The notes: generated by a model not told the origin, from the letters alone. Counted from the first letter of the stretch, positions 8,964-18,610 are shown. The stretch: DNA of 64,000 nt from Pannonibacter carbonis (GCF_003012935.1 NZ_PUDR01000001.1:1-64000); one strand, 5' to 3'. Program-made: numbers and translations.

Positions 8964-9362
8964 ATGACCGAACCGACTGCCGTGCGGCGCCCCGAGGGCG
9001 ACCCGCTGCTGACCGTGACCTTTCTGTATTACCGCGACCTGCCCAAGGCGATGGCCTTCTACGAGCAAGTGCTCGGCGTCGAGCTGGCCATTGATCAGGG
9101 CTGGTCGAAGATCTACCGCCTCGGCGGGACCGCCCATGTCGGCCTCGTCGACGAGACCCGCGGCTCGCATCGCGCCGCCGACCCGAAGCCGGTGCAGGTC
9201 TGCCTGCGGGTGAGCGATGTCGACGCCTGGCATGCCTGGGCCGCGAGCTGCAACGTCACCTGCCTCAGCGCCCCGAAGGACAGCCCCTCGCTCGGCATCC
9301 GCGCCTTCGTCTTCAACGATCCGGAAGGTTACCAGATCGAGATCCAGTCGGTTCTCGCCTGA
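8964..9362 (+). CDS. VOC superfamily (glyoxalase/dioxygenase-fold) protein
   Basis: A 132-residue single VOC-fold protein. It shows the two beta-alpha-beta-beta-beta modules: TFLYYRDLPKAMAFYEQVLG near residues 17-36, and the typical terminal FVFNDPEGYQIEIQS. ATG 8964 has GGGAGA upstream. Metal-binding residues cannot be assigned with certainty, so enzyme or binding function is open. It is the first gene after the operator region and is followed by the Opp-type importer, which suggests a role in handling the imported compound. Confidence 0.75.
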   Translation: MTEPTAVRRPEGDPLLTVTFLYYRDLPKAMAFYEQVLGVELAIDQGWSKIYRLGGTAHVGLVDETRGSHRAADPKPVQVCLRVSDVDAWHAWAASCNVTCLSAPKDSPSLGIRAFVFNDPEGYQIEIQSVLA

Positions 9363-9465
9363 CGCCTTGCGTTTGTCCCGGCCCCGCGCGGGCCGGGCAC
9401 CTGGCCCCCGCCAGACCCAGAACGAGGGCACCAACCGCCCCGCACCCACCAGTGGAGATCAGCCA

Positions 9466-11013
9466 ATGACCATCAATGCCAACATCCGGAGGCTGCTTGC
9501 CTCCGCCGCCATGATCGCGCTCGCCAGCTCGGGCGCGCTCGCCAAGGACATCACCATCGGCCTGACGTCGGACGCCGTTCACATGGACCCGCAGGCCGGC
9601 GAGGAGCTCAGCTCCAACATCATGTACTACCACCTCTACGATCCGCTGGTGCGCCGCAGCGCGGATCTGGAGTTCGGTCCGGGCCTCGCCGAGAGCTGGA
9701 AGCTGGCCGATGACACAACCTGGGTCTTCACCCTGCGCGACGGCGTGAAGTTCCATGACGGCGACACGCTGAAGGCCTCCGACGTGGTCTTCACGCTCGA
9801 GCGCCTGAAGAAGTCGCTGATGGCGAACCTTGCCGCCAACATCGAGAGCTTCCGCGCCATCGACGACCGCACGGTCGAGATCAAGACCTTCCGCCCCTAT
9901 GCCGCGCTTCCCAATGATCTCGCCGCGATCCTGATCATGTCGGAAGACCATGTGAAGAAGGTCGGCGACGCCATCGACATGCAGCCCGTCGGCACCGGCC
10001 CCTACAAGCTCGGCGAGTGGGTCAAGGAAGACCGCATCGTGCTGGAAGCCTTTGACGGCTACTACATGGGCGAAGCCAAGGTCGACAAGGTCACCTTCCG
10101 CCCGATCACCAACCCGGCCACCCGCACGGCGGCGCTCCTGACCGGCGAGCTGGACATCGTGCAGGATCTGGCCGTGCGCGACGTCGCCCGCGTCAAGGAA
10201 ACCAAGGGCTTCGAGGTCGTGACCCGTCCGAGCCTCCTGAACCTGGTGCTGGCCCTCGACATGCGCGAGAAGAGCCCGACCATCGAGGGCAAGAACCCGA
10301 TGACGGACCAGCGCGTGCGTGAGGCGATGGCCCGCGCCATCGACGTCACCACCCTGTCGCGCGCCATCATGAACGGCCTGTCGACGCCCTCGGCCCAGTA
10401 TGTGCCGGCGAGCCACATCGGCCATCTCGACGGCGCCGACTTCCGCCAGATGTATCCCTTCGACGTGGAGAAGGCCAAGGCGCTGATGGCCGAGGCCGGC
10501 TATCCGAACGGCTTCACGCTGACGTTGGACGCCACCAACAACCGCTATGTCAACGATGCCCAGATCGCCCAGGCGCTGGCCTCGATGCTCGCCAAGATCA
10601 ACGTCACGGTGAAGCTGAACCTGATGCCGAAGTCCAACTTCTTCGGCTACATCCGCGTGCCGTCCGACAACTCCAGCTTCATCATGTCCGGCTGGGATGT
10701 GCCGTCGGGCGATGCCGGCTCGATGTATGGCGTCATGTTCTACAGCCGCGGCAAGAAGGAAGGCTACGGCCAGGTCAACCGCGGCTCCTACTCCAATCCG
10801 GAGGTGGATGCCCTCATCGACAAGGCCGACAGCACCCCGCGCGTCGAGGAACGTGATGCTCACCTGCAGAAGGTGACAGAGATCCTGATGAAGGACATTC
10901 CGATGATCCCGGTCCACTACGAGCAGGACATCTACGCCGCGCGCGACGGCGTCGACTTCAAGCCCCGGACGGACAAGTTCATCTGGGCCTACGAGCTCGA
11001 CGTGAAGGAATAA
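9466..11013 (+). CDS. Opp/Dpp-type ABC substrate-binding protein (SBP family 5)
   Basis: Periplasmic binding protein of 515 residues. ATG 9466 follows a GTGGAG Shine-Dalgarno sequence and yields a Sec signal peptide with cleavage after ALA near residue 26; the frame itself is open far upstream. Family marks include the early DAVHMDPQ segment, GLAESW, WVFTLRDGVKFHDGD and the GTGPYKL loop. Proteins of this family bind peptides but also opines, nickel, glutathione and other small molecules. It heads a complete importer, and a strong hairpin separates it from the first permease. Confidence 0.92.
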   Translation: MTINANIRRLLASAAMIALASSGALAKDITIGLTSDAVHMDPQAGEELSSNIMYYHLYDPLVRRSADLEFGPGLAESWKLADDTTWVFTLRDGVKFHDGDTLKASDVVFTLERLKKSLMANLAANIESFRAIDDRTVEIKTFRPYAALPNDLAAILIMSEDHVKKVGDAIDMQPVGTGPYKLGEWVKEDRIVLEAFDGYYMGEAKVDKVTFRPITNPATRTAALLTGELDIVQDLAVRDVARVKETKGFEVVTRPSLLNLVLALDMREKSPTIEGKNPMTDQRVREAMARAIDVTTLSRAIMNGLSTPSAQYVPASHIGHLDGADFRQMYPFDVEKAKALMAEAGYPNGFTLTLDATNNRYVNDAQIAQALASMLAKINVTVKLNLMPKSNFFGYIRVPSDNSSFIMSGWDVPSGDAGSMYGVMFYSRGKKEGYGQVNRGSYSNPEVDALIDKADSTPRVEERDAHLQKVTEILMKDIPMIPVHYEQDIYAARDGVDFKPRTDKFIWAYELDVKE

Positions 11014-11037
11014 GCCTCATCAGGCTTTTCCGGTCCG

Positions 11038-11065
11038 GCAGGAGGCGTCTCCTCACGCCTCCTGC
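11038..11065 (+). terminator. Intercistronic hairpin between binding protein and permease
   Basis: Perfect 10-base arms GCAGGAGGCG (11038-11047) and CGCCTCCTGC (11056-11065) with an 8-base loop. No strong T-tract follows, so it may act as a partial terminator or 3' mRNA stabiliser. Such elements commonly allow more binding protein than permease to be made. Confidence 0.5.
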
Positions 11066-11115
11066 TCTGCCCTTCCCTGCCCTCCCGGCGTCCTGCCGGA
11101 TGAAGGAACTGGCGC

Positions 11116-12081
11116 GTGCTTGGCTACACAATCAAACGTCTGCTGCAGATGATCTTCGTGCTGTGGATCGTCTCGGTGATCGTGTTCCTGATGATGAGCT
11201 TCACCGGTGATCCGGTGTTCATGGTCATCCCGATCGACTCCACCGAGGCTGAAATCGCCCAGGCGCGGGAAATCCTCGGCCTCAACAATTCCCTCATCGA
11301 GCAATATGCCGTGTTCCTGAAAGGCATCCTGCAAGGGGACTTCGGCCGCTCCTATGTCTATCGCCAGCCCGCGCTGGACCTGATCCTCGAGCGTCTGCCG
11401 GCCACCTTCGAGATCGTGCTGGTCGCCATCGTCCTGGCCGCCGTCGTCGCCATTCCGCTCGGCGTCTACGCCGGGGCCAATCCGAACCGCGCCAGCTCGC
11501 GGGCGATCATGTCGGCCTCGCTCCTCGGCATTTCGCTGCCCAGCTTCTGGGTCGGCATGATGCTGATCTTCCTGCTCGCCGTGCAGTGGCAGATGTTCCC
11601 CTCCTCCGGAAGGGGCGACACGGTCGATCTCGGCTGGTTCCGCACCTCGCTTCTGACCGCAGACGGCTGGCATCACATCCTTCTGCCCGCCCTCACCCTG
11701 TCGCTCGGCACCATGGCCATCATCCTGCGCATGACGCGCGCCGGCATGATGGAAGTGATGCGGCAGGACTACATCAAGTTCGCCCGGGCGAAGGGCGTGT
11801 CGCGGCGCGGTATGCTCTACGGCCATGGCCTGCGAAATGCGATGATCCCGGTCGTCACCATCTTCGGCCTGCAGCTCGGCGACCTGATTGCCTTCGCCAC
11901 CATCACGGAAACGATCTTCGCCTGGCCGGGCCTCGGCAAGCTGCTGATCGATTCCATCTACCGCGCCGACCGGCCCGTCATCGTCGTCTACCTGATGCTC
12001 GTGGCCGTGCTCTTCGTCGTCATCAACTTCCTGGTCGACATCATCTACACGTGGATCGACCCGCGCATCACGGTGAAATGA
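11116..12081 (+). CDS. Opp/Dpp-type ABC permease (DppB-like)
   Basis: Inner-membrane permease of 321 residues starting at GTG 11116. The N-terminal helix is followed by the periplasmic segment with FTGDPVFMV, typical of DppB/OppB proteins. The family segments YGHGLRNAMIPVVT and TETIFAWPGLG are present near residues 235-275. It pairs with the DppC-like permease that begins two bases after its stop. Confidence 0.93.
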   Translation: MLGYTIKRLLQMIFVLWIVSVIVFLMMSFTGDPVFMVIPIDSTEAEIAQAREILGLNNSLIEQYAVFLKGILQGDFGRSYVYRQPALDLILERLPATFEIVLVAIVLAAVVAIPLGVYAGANPNRASSRAIMSASLLGISLPSFWVGMMLIFLLAVQWQMFPSSGRGDTVDLGWFRTSLLTADGWHHILLPALTLSLGTMAIILRMTRAGMMEVMRQDYIKFARAKGVSRRGMLYGHGLRNAMIPVVTIFGLQLGDLIAFATITETIFAWPGLGKLLIDSIYRADRPVIVVYLMLVAVLFVVINFLVDIIYTWIDPRITVK

Positions 12082-12082
12082 C

Positions 12083-12958
12083 ATGGCAGCGGGCTTCCTC
12101 TCCTCCGAATTCGTTCACAACTACAAGCGCAACGCCTCCGCCATCGCCGGCAGCCTGATCCTCGTCGTCTTCGCGCTAATCGTCGTCGCCGGGCCGCTGA
12201 TGGTCTGGCAGAACCCTTATGACATCGCCCAGCTCGACCTGATGGATGCCTTCAAGCCGCCCATGTGGCTGGAGGGCGGCGAGGCCCGCTTTCCTTTCGG
12301 CACCGACGGCCAGGGCCGCGACGTGCTCGCCGGCGTTCTCTATGGCACCCGCGTGTCGGTGCTGATCGGCCTCAGCGCCATGGCCATGTCCTGCGTCATC
12401 GGCACCACCCTGGGGCTGCTCGCCGGCTTCTACGGCGGCCGGCTCGATGCGGTCATCATGCGCATCGCCGACATCCAGCTGTCGTTTCCCTCGATGCTCA
12501 TCGCCCTGTTCCTGATGTCGGCCTTCGGCACGGGCATCGACAAGGTGCTGATCTCGCTCACCGCCGTCGGCTGGGTCGTCTATGCCCGCACCGTGCGCGG
12601 CTCGACCCTGTCCGAGGTGCAGAAGGAATACATCCAGGCCGCCCGCGTCGCCGGCCTGCGCGACGGCAAGATTATCCGCCGCCACATCCTGCCCAATGTC
12701 ATGACGCCGCTGATCGTGGTGGCAACCGTCCAGGTCGGCACCTTCATCCTGATCGAGGCCAGCCTGTCCTTCCTCGGCGTCGGCGTGCCGATCACCGAAC
12801 CCTCGCTCGGCCTCCTGATCAAGAACGGCTTCGACGTGCTGTTCTCCGGCCTGTGGTGGACCTCCGTCTTCCCCGGCATCGTCATCATGGCCCTTGTCTT
12901 CGGCATCAACCTGTTCGGCGACTTCCTGCGCGACGAGCTCAATCCGAGGCTGAAATGA
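12083..12958 (+). CDS. Opp/Dpp-type ABC permease (DppC-like)
   Basis: Permease of 291 residues with the DppC/OppC marks FGTDGQGRDVLAGVLYG near residue 73 and IEASLSFLGVGVP in the C-terminal third. It forms the translocation pore with the preceding DppB-like subunit. Its TGA overlaps the ATG of the first ATPase. Confidence 0.93.
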   Translation: MAAGFLSSEFVHNYKRNASAIAGSLILVVFALIVVAGPLMVWQNPYDIAQLDLMDAFKPPMWLEGGEARFPFGTDGQGRDVLAGVLYGTRVSVLIGLSAMAMSCVIGTTLGLLAGFYGGRLDAVIMRIADIQLSFPSMLIALFLMSAFGTGIDKVLISLTAVGWVVYARTVRGSTLSEVQKEYIQAARVAGLRDGKIIRRHILPNVMTPLIVVATVQVGTFILIEASLSFLGVGVPITEPSLGLLIKNGFDVLFSGLWWTSVFPGIVIMALVFGINLFGDFLRDELNPRLK

Positions 12959-13989
12959 CCGCAACACCTGCACTTGAAGCGGTCTCTCCCAAAGAGATCC
13001 CCGCAAAGACCGGCGCCCCGCTGCTGGCCGTCGAGGGCCTGCGCACCTGGTTCCATACCTTCTCCGGCACGGTGAAGGCCGTCGATGGCGTCAGCTTTGC
13101 CCTCCGCCCCGGCGAGATCATGGGGCTCGTCGGCGAGAGCGGCGGCGGCAAGTCGGTCGTCGGCTTCTCGATCCTCGGCCTGATCGACCCGCCGGGCCGT
13201 ATCGAGGATGGCCGCATCCTGTTCGAGGGCCGCAACCTTGCCGGCCTGTCCGAGGCCGAGCTGCGCCAGATCCGGGGCCGGGACATCGCCATGGTGTTCC
13301 AGGACCCGATGACCTCGCTCAATCCGCTGCACACGGTCGGCCGGCAGATGGACGAGATGCTGCAGCTGCATACGGATCTCGACGCTGCCGGCCGCCGAGC
13401 CCGCTGCATCGAGATGCTGGAAAGCGTCGGGATTTCGCGCGCGGCCGACCGTCTGTCGGCCTATCCGCACCAGTTCTCCGGCGGCATGCGCCAGCGGGTG
13501 GTGATCGCCATCGCCATGCTGGCCCGGCCGAAGCTCGTCATCGCCGACGAGCCGACCACGGCGCTCGACGTCACCATCCAGGCCCAGATCCTGAAGCTCA
13601 TGCGCCGGCAGATCCGCGACAACGGCACGGCGATGATCCTCGTCACCCATGACCTTGCCGTCGTCTCCGAAATGGCGGACCACATCACGGTCCTCTACTG
13701 CGGCAAGGTGGTGGAACGCGGCCCGACCGATGACGTCATCCGCCGGCCGGCGCATCCCTACACGCGCGGCCTGATCGATTCCATTCCCGACCCTGCCCAT
13801 CGCCAGCCGCGGCTGAAGCAGATCCCCGGGGCGGTGCCGGACATCCGCAAGCTGCCGAAGGGCTGCAGCTTCAAGGACCGCTGCTTCCGCGCTGAGGCCC
13901 TGTGCGGCGAGCGGGTACCGGAGCTGGTCGTTCAGGGCGACCGCGCCCATGCCTGCCACTATCCCCTGACCGAGGGAGACAGCCGATGA
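12955..13989 (+). CDS. Opp/Dpp-type ABC ATPase (DppD-like)
   Basis: ATPase of 344 residues. Walker A is GESGGGKS near residue 60, the signature is FSGGMRQR and Walker B is LVIADEPTTALD. The C-terminal oligopeptide-transporter extension carries HPYTRGL and the cysteine-rich GCSFKDRC segment. The start at 12955 is fixed by the ATGA overlap with the permease stop, although the frame is open for 230 codons upstream as antisense-type noise. Confidence 0.93.
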   Translation: MTATPALEAVSPKEIPAKTGAPLLAVEGLRTWFHTFSGTVKAVDGVSFALRPGEIMGLVGESGGGKSVVGFSILGLIDPPGRIEDGRILFEGRNLAGLSEAELRQIRGRDIAMVFQDPMTSLNPLHTVGRQMDEMLQLHTDLDAAGRRARCIEMLESVGISRAADRLSAYPHQFSGGMRQRVVIAIAMLARPKLVIADEPTTALDVTIQAQILKLMRRQIRDNGTAMILVTHDLAVVSEMADHITVLYCGKVVERGPTDDVIRRPAHPYTRGLIDSIPDPAHRQPRLKQIPGAVPDIRKLPKGCSFKDRCFRAEALCGERVPELVVQGDRAHACHYPLTEGDSR

Positions 13990-15008
13990 CGGCGATGCTC
14001 GAGGTCGAGAACCTCACCCAGGAATTCCGGCTCGGCGGCTCGCTGCTGGAGCGCATGCGCTTCGACAAGGGGCGCCTCTCCTTCCCCGACAAGCGGGTGA
14101 AGGCCGTCAACGGCGTCAGCTTCCGCATCGCCAGGGGCGAGGTGATGGCGCTGGTGGGCGAGTCCGGTTGCGGCAAGTCCACCGTCGCCAAGACCATCGC
14201 CCGCATCTACCGCCCGACCGGCGGCAAGATCCGCATCGAGGGCGAGGACATCGCCGGCTACGGCGTCCGCGAGCTTTTGCCCGTGCGCTCGCGCATGCAG
14301 ATGATCTTCCAGGACCCTTACGCCTCGCTGAACCCGCGCCAGCGCGTGCGCGACATCGTTGCCGAACCGCTTCTGGAACAGACGACCGGCACCGCGGCCC
14401 GCCGCGAGGTGGCCGAGCGCACGCTGGCGCTACTGGCCAAGGTGGGCCTCAACACCGAACACGCCGGCCGCTATCCGCACCAGTTCTCCGGCGGCCAACG
14501 CCAGCGCATCGGCATTGCCCGGGCGCTGTCGGTCAACCCGGGCCTCATCATCGCCGACGAACCGGTCTCCGCCCTCGACGTGTCGATCCAGGCGCAGATC
14601 CTCAACCTGATGATGGACCTGCGTGACGAGTTCGGGCTCGCCTATCTCTTCATCAGCCATGACCTGTCGGTGGTGCATCACATCGCCGACCGCGTCGGTG
14701 TCATGTATCTCGGCTTTCTTGTCGAGACTGGCCCGCGCGAGCACATCTTCTCCGCCCCGCGCCATCCCTACACGCGGGCGCTGCTCTCGGCCGCGCCGTC
14801 CATCGAGAAGACGCGCAGCCGGCCGGAGATCGAGCTGAAGGGCGAGGTGCCCTCGGCCCTCGACCTGCCCTCGGGCTGCTGCTTCCGCACCCGCTGCCCG
14901 CTCGCCTTCGAGCGCTGCCGCCTCGAGCGGCCAACCCTGAAGCCCGTCGGCGGGGGCGCAGAGGTTGCCTGCCATCTCACCGACGAACCGGATCGCGACA
15001 GAGCCTGA
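13986..15008 (+). CDS. Opp/Dpp-type ABC ATPase (DppF-like)
   Basis: Second ATPase, 340 residues, ATGA-overlapping the first. Walker A GESGCGKST, signature FSGGQRQR and Walker B LIIADEPVSALD are intact. HPYTRAL and the cysteine-containing GCCFRTRCP lie in the C-terminal extension. It forms the heterodimeric motor with the DppD-like protein. A second binding-protein gene begins one base after its stop, which places uptake and catabolic genes in one transcript. Confidence 0.93.
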   Translation: MTAMLEVENLTQEFRLGGSLLERMRFDKGRLSFPDKRVKAVNGVSFRIARGEVMALVGESGCGKSTVAKTIARIYRPTGGKIRIEGEDIAGYGVRELLPVRSRMQMIFQDPYASLNPRQRVRDIVAEPLLEQTTGTAARREVAERTLALLAKVGLNTEHAGRYPHQFSGGQRQRIGIARALSVNPGLIIADEPVSALDVSIQAQILNLMMDLRDEFGLAYLFISHDLSVVHHIADRVGVMYLGFLVETGPREHIFSAPRHPYTRALLSAAPSIEKTRSRPEIELKGEVPSALDLPSGCCFRTRCPLAFERCRLERPTLKPVGGGAEVACHLTDEPDRDRA

Positions 15009-15009
15009 C

Positions 15010-16461
15010 ATGACCACGACCATCGCCCTTCCCCGCCTGCCGCTCGGCGACCCGCACGACTGCACCGACGCCAACGACGAGCTGACGCTCTATCAGGCCT
15101 TCTACGACACGCTGATCCGCCGCACGGACACAGGCTATGTCCCGCATCTGGCCGAAACCTGGTCCGTGGAGCCGGATGCGCGCACCTGGACCTTCATCAT
15201 CCGCCCCGGCGTCCGCTTTCACGACGGCAGCCCCTGCGACGCGGCGGTCGTCGCCGCCTCACTGGAGCGCATGGCCCGCGAGGACAAGGGCTACACGCTG
15301 GGCTCGCCCGCTGTCTGGCGGCAATATCTGGGCGGCGCACGCCTTCACGCCGAGGGCCAGATCCTGACCGTGCATCTTTCGCGCCCGATGGCCGACCTTC
15401 TCGATGTGCTGGTGCAGGGCTTCATCGTCGCGCCCTCGGCCTTCCCGCGTCTGGATGCCGGGGACCGCACCGCGATCTGCGGCACCGGCGCCTATATCTG
15501 CGAGAGCATCGGCGAAGGCGAGGTGATCGCCCGCCGCAATCCCGACTGGTTCGGAACGCCGGCGAAAAACGCGACCCTGCGCTTCCGGCTGGAGGCGGAT
15601 CCCGTGCGCCGGCTGGCCATGGTGGCCGATGGCCGGGCCGCGCTTGCCAATTCCATTCCGCAGCCGCTGGTCAATGCCGGGCCTCCGGCGGGCGTGCAGT
15701 TCAAGCGCTTCACGATCCCCGTCTGCATCATCTATCTGCTCAATGCCGCCAAAGGCCCGCTGGCCGACGCAAGGGTGCGGCGCGCCCTGTCGCTGGCCAT
15801 CGACCGCACCCGGATCATCCGCGAGGTGGTGCCCGATGCGGCCACGCCCCTCGCCGGCTTCGTCAGCCCCTTGCATTTCGGTGCCGGCCGCTCGCCGGTC
15901 GAGGGGCCGGATCTGGCAACGGCAAAGGCTCTGCTGGCGGAGGCCGGCCACGCCGACGGGCTGACGCTCGCCGTCGATTGCCCGACGCGCCTGCCCGATG
16001 AAGCCGAGCGGCTGACCGCGATCCTGGGGAGCGAACTTGCCCCGCTCGGCGTGCGGCTTGACGTGCACTATCACAGGGATCGCGAGGCCTATGCCCACAT
16101 GGTGCGGCGCAAGGAGATCCGCGATCTCTGCGTCTTCGATTCCAGTCCGCTCTCCACCTTCCGCATCCTCTACGAGAAGATCGACAGCCGCGTTGCCGGC
16201 GCCTGGTGGGAGGGCTACCGCAACCCGGCCGTGGAGCGCCTGATCGACGCCGCGCGCACCGAGACCGATGATCGCCGCCGCCAGCACATCCTCGAAGAGG
16301 CCTATGCCGAGCTGCAGCGCGACCCGCCCTGGCTCACGCTCTACAACCCGATCCGCACCATAGCGCTGCGCGGCGCGCACCCCGGCTTCGTCATGCCCGT
16401 GGACGGCGTGATCGACCCGGCCACCCTGCCGCTGCTGCCGGAAGACGGAGCGCCGGCATGA
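15010..16461 (+). CDS. SBP family 5 protein without a signal peptide
   Basis: A 483-residue homologue of Opp/Dpp binding proteins. Family features are clear (TWTFIIRPGVRFHDGSPC near residue 58, CGTGAYIC near 157, a C-terminal LQRDPPWLTLYNP segment). Yet the mature fold begins almost at once (IALPRLPLGDPHDCTDAND from about residue 5). No hydrophobic export signal exists at this ATG or in the 15 codons open upstream. It should therefore stay in the cytosol unless the true start was lost. It sits between the DppF-like ATPase and the amidohydrolase, with ATGA overlap to the latter. A role as a cytosolic binding or sensing protein is speculative. Confidence 0.8.
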   Translation: MTTTIALPRLPLGDPHDCTDANDELTLYQAFYDTLIRRTDTGYVPHLAETWSVEPDARTWTFIIRPGVRFHDGSPCDAAVVAASLERMAREDKGYTLGSPAVWRQYLGGARLHAEGQILTVHLSRPMADLLDVLVQGFIVAPSAFPRLDAGDRTAICGTGAYICESIGEGEVIARRNPDWFGTPAKNATLRFRLEADPVRRLAMVADGRAALANSIPQPLVNAGPPAGVQFKRFTIPVCIIYLLNAAKGPLADARVRRALSLAIDRTRIIREVVPDAATPLAGFVSPLHFGAGRSPVEGPDLATAKALLAEAGHADGLTLAVDCPTRLPDEAERLTAILGSELAPLGVRLDVHYHRDREAYAHMVRRKEIRDLCVFDSSPLSTFRILYEKIDSRVAGAWWEGYRNPAVERLIDAARTETDDRRRQHILEEAYAELQRDPPWLTLYNPIRTIALRGAHPGFVMPVDGVIDPATLPLLPEDGAPA

Positions 16462-17933
16462 GCAGGACCATGACCGGGGGCAGCGTGGCCGACCTGATCC
16501 TGACCGGCGGCTGGGTGATCCCGATGGACCCGGCCCGCCAGATCATCGAGAACGGTGCCGTTGCGGTCCGTGACGGCCGCGTGCTGGCCGTCGGCACCGC
16601 CGCCGACATCGCCGCGGCCTATAGGGCAGAGCGGATCATCGACACCACCGGCAAGGCCGTTCTGCCCGGCTTCATCGACGCCCACGCCCATGCCGGCCAC
16701 GGCCTGATCAAGACCATGGCCATGGATGGCGGCGACCGCTGGGAGGAGATCTGCGGCGAGGTCTACACCACGGGCTCGACGCCGGAGTTCTGGTATGCCG
16801 AGGCGCGGCTGGCTGCGCTCGAGCGCCTGCGCTTCGGCGTCACCACCGGCGTCTCGCTGCTGGGCGGCGGTGACACGATCCTGCGCAGCGACGATCCCGT
16901 CTATGGCAGCGCCCACATCGAGGGCGTGCTGGAGGTCGGCACCCGCTCCATCGTCGCCGTCGGGCCGACCCGCGCCCCGCATCCGCGCCTCTATGCCAAT
17001 GGTGGCCAGGATCCGAAATCCGTCGACTTCGCCACCCAGCTCACCACGTCGGAGACCTTGCTGGCCCGCTGGCACGGCGCGGGTGACGGCCGCATCCGGC
17101 TGGCCCTGATCTATCCGGTGCTGCGCGACGAGCATGCGGACAAGATGTCAGCGGCCGACTTTGCGGACGCCTGCACTCAGGCACAGCGCACCCGGGCCCT
17201 GTCGCGCGAGGCCGGGGTTCTCTTCACCCAGGATGGCTACACCCGGGGCGCGGTCCTGCGCGCCGAGGCACTTGGCCTCCTCGGCCCGGATGCGCTCCTC
17301 TCCCACGCCACCAACCTCACGGACGAGGAAATCGCCATCGTCGCGGCGACCGACAGCCGGATCGCCCACAACCCCTCGGCCATCGCCTCGATCCTTGGCC
17401 GCTGCCCTGCCATCGAACTGATGCAGGCCGGTGCTACGGTTGCCATCGCGTCGGATGCGACCGCCCCGGACCGCTCCGGCGACATGTTCCGCCACATGCA
17501 GCAGGCCATGCACTATCATCGCCGCCATTTCCGTGATCCGCTCGTCCTGCCGCAGGGCAAGGCGCTGGAGATGGTTACCATCGACGCCGCGCGCGCTGTC
17601 GGCATGGAGGCCGAAATCGGCTCGCTCGAGCCCGGCAAGCGCGCCGACATCATCACCGTCAACCTCGACCGCCCGCATCTGGCCCCCGCCAACATGGTTG
17701 TTCACCGTCTCGTGTGCTTCGCCAATGGCAATGATGTGGACACGGTCATCGTCGGTGGTGAACTCTGCCTTTCGGGTGGCAAGCCGCTCAAGGTGAGCGA
17801 GGAAGCGATCATCGCTGACGCCAACCGCGAGGCCGAGGCCATGATCGACCGCATCGGCGCGCATGCCGATCTGGCCCTGCCCGCCCATTTCTGGGGCACC
17901 CCGCGCCCCGCCATGCCGGAGACCGTCGCATGA
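16458..17933 (+). CDS. Amidohydrolase family protein (Atz/Trz deaminase-like)
   Basis: A 491-residue metal-dependent hydrolase of the cytosine-deaminase/atrazine-chlorohydrolase group. The N-terminal composite domain leads to the metal motif H76-x-H78 in GFIDAHAHAGHG. A later His lies in SHATNL and an Asp in IASDATAPDR. The strand-5 position, where a metal-ligand His is normally expected, reads FTQDG, so the site may be atypical. Probable reaction: hydrolytic deamination or ring opening of an N-heterocycle. Both ends overlap the neighbours by ATGA, so it is translationally coupled to the binding protein and the racemase. Confidence 0.82.
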   Translation: MSRTMTGGSVADLILTGGWVIPMDPARQIIENGAVAVRDGRVLAVGTAADIAAAYRAERIIDTTGKAVLPGFIDAHAHAGHGLIKTMAMDGGDRWEEICGEVYTTGSTPEFWYAEARLAALERLRFGVTTGVSLLGGGDTILRSDDPVYGSAHIEGVLEVGTRSIVAVGPTRAPHPRLYANGGQDPKSVDFATQLTTSETLLARWHGAGDGRIRLALIYPVLRDEHADKMSAADFADACTQAQRTRALSREAGVLFTQDGYTRGAVLRAEALGLLGPDALLSHATNLTDEEIAIVAATDSRIAHNPSAIASILGRCPAIELMQAGATVAIASDATAPDRSGDMFRHMQQAMHYHRRHFRDPLVLPQGKALEMVTIDAARAVGMEAEIGSLEPGKRADIITVNLDRPHLAPANMVVHRLVCFANGNDVDTVIVGGELCLSGGKPLKVSEEAIIADANREAEAMIDRIGAHADLALPAHFWGTPRPAMPETVA

Positions 17934-18589
17934 CGCTGCATATCCTCAATCCCAACTCGTCGCGGGTGGTCACTGACGGCATCGACGCCGCCATCGACCC
18001 GATGCGCGCCGTCAGCCCGGTGGAGATCCGCTGCCACCTGCTCGCCGAAGGTCCGGGCGGCATCGAGACCCAGGCGCATGTCGACGGGGTCGTGCTGCCG
18101 CTGCTTGCCCAGGCCCGCGCATTGGAGGACGGCGCCTCCGCCTTCGTCGTCGCCTGCTTCTCCGATCCCGGCCTTGCCGCCCTGCGCGAGCAGAGCCGCA
18201 AGCCCGTGCTCGGCATCGGCGAAAGCGCCTATCTGACCGCGCTGACGCTCGGCCAGCGCTTCGGCATCCTGTCGATCAAACGCGGTTCCGTGGCCCGCCA
18301 CATCAAGACCCTCGGCGCGATGGGCCTTCTCGACCGGCTGGCGGCCGACCGTCCGATTGACCTCGGCGTCGCCGAACTCAATGACAGCGACCGCACCTTT
18401 GCTCGGCTCACCGCCGTCGGCACGCGGCTGCGCGACGATGACAGCGCCGACGTCTTGATCCTCGGCTGCGCCGGGATGGCGCGCTATCGCCTTGACCTTG
18501 AAAACACCCTCGGGATACCGGTGGTCGACCCATGCCAGGCGGCCACCGCCATGGCCATTGGCCGCATCGCCCTTGCCCGTTGTTCCTGA
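17930..18589 (+). CDS. Asp/Glu/hydantoin racemase family protein
   Basis: A 219-residue protein of the HyuE/aspartate racemase superfamily. It opens with the characteristic NPNSS loop (residues 7-11). The two catalytic cysteines are visible in VACFSDPG (about residue 85) and GCAGMA (about residue 183). It would racemise a hydantoin or related substrate, so that a stereospecific hydantoinase can use both enantiomers. This fits the hydantoinase at 6467-7915. Confidence 0.85.
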   Translation: MTLHILNPNSSRVVTDGIDAAIDPMRAVSPVEIRCHLLAEGPGGIETQAHVDGVVLPLLAQARALEDGASAFVVACFSDPGLAALREQSRKPVLGIGESAYLTALTLGQRFGILSIKRGSVARHIKTLGAMGLLDRLAADRPIDLGVAELNDSDRTFARLTAVGTRLRDDDSADVLILGCAGMARYRLDLENTLGIPVVDPCQAATAMAIGRIALARCS

Positions 18590-18610
18590 TCCTGAACCGG
18601 AAGCCTGAAA

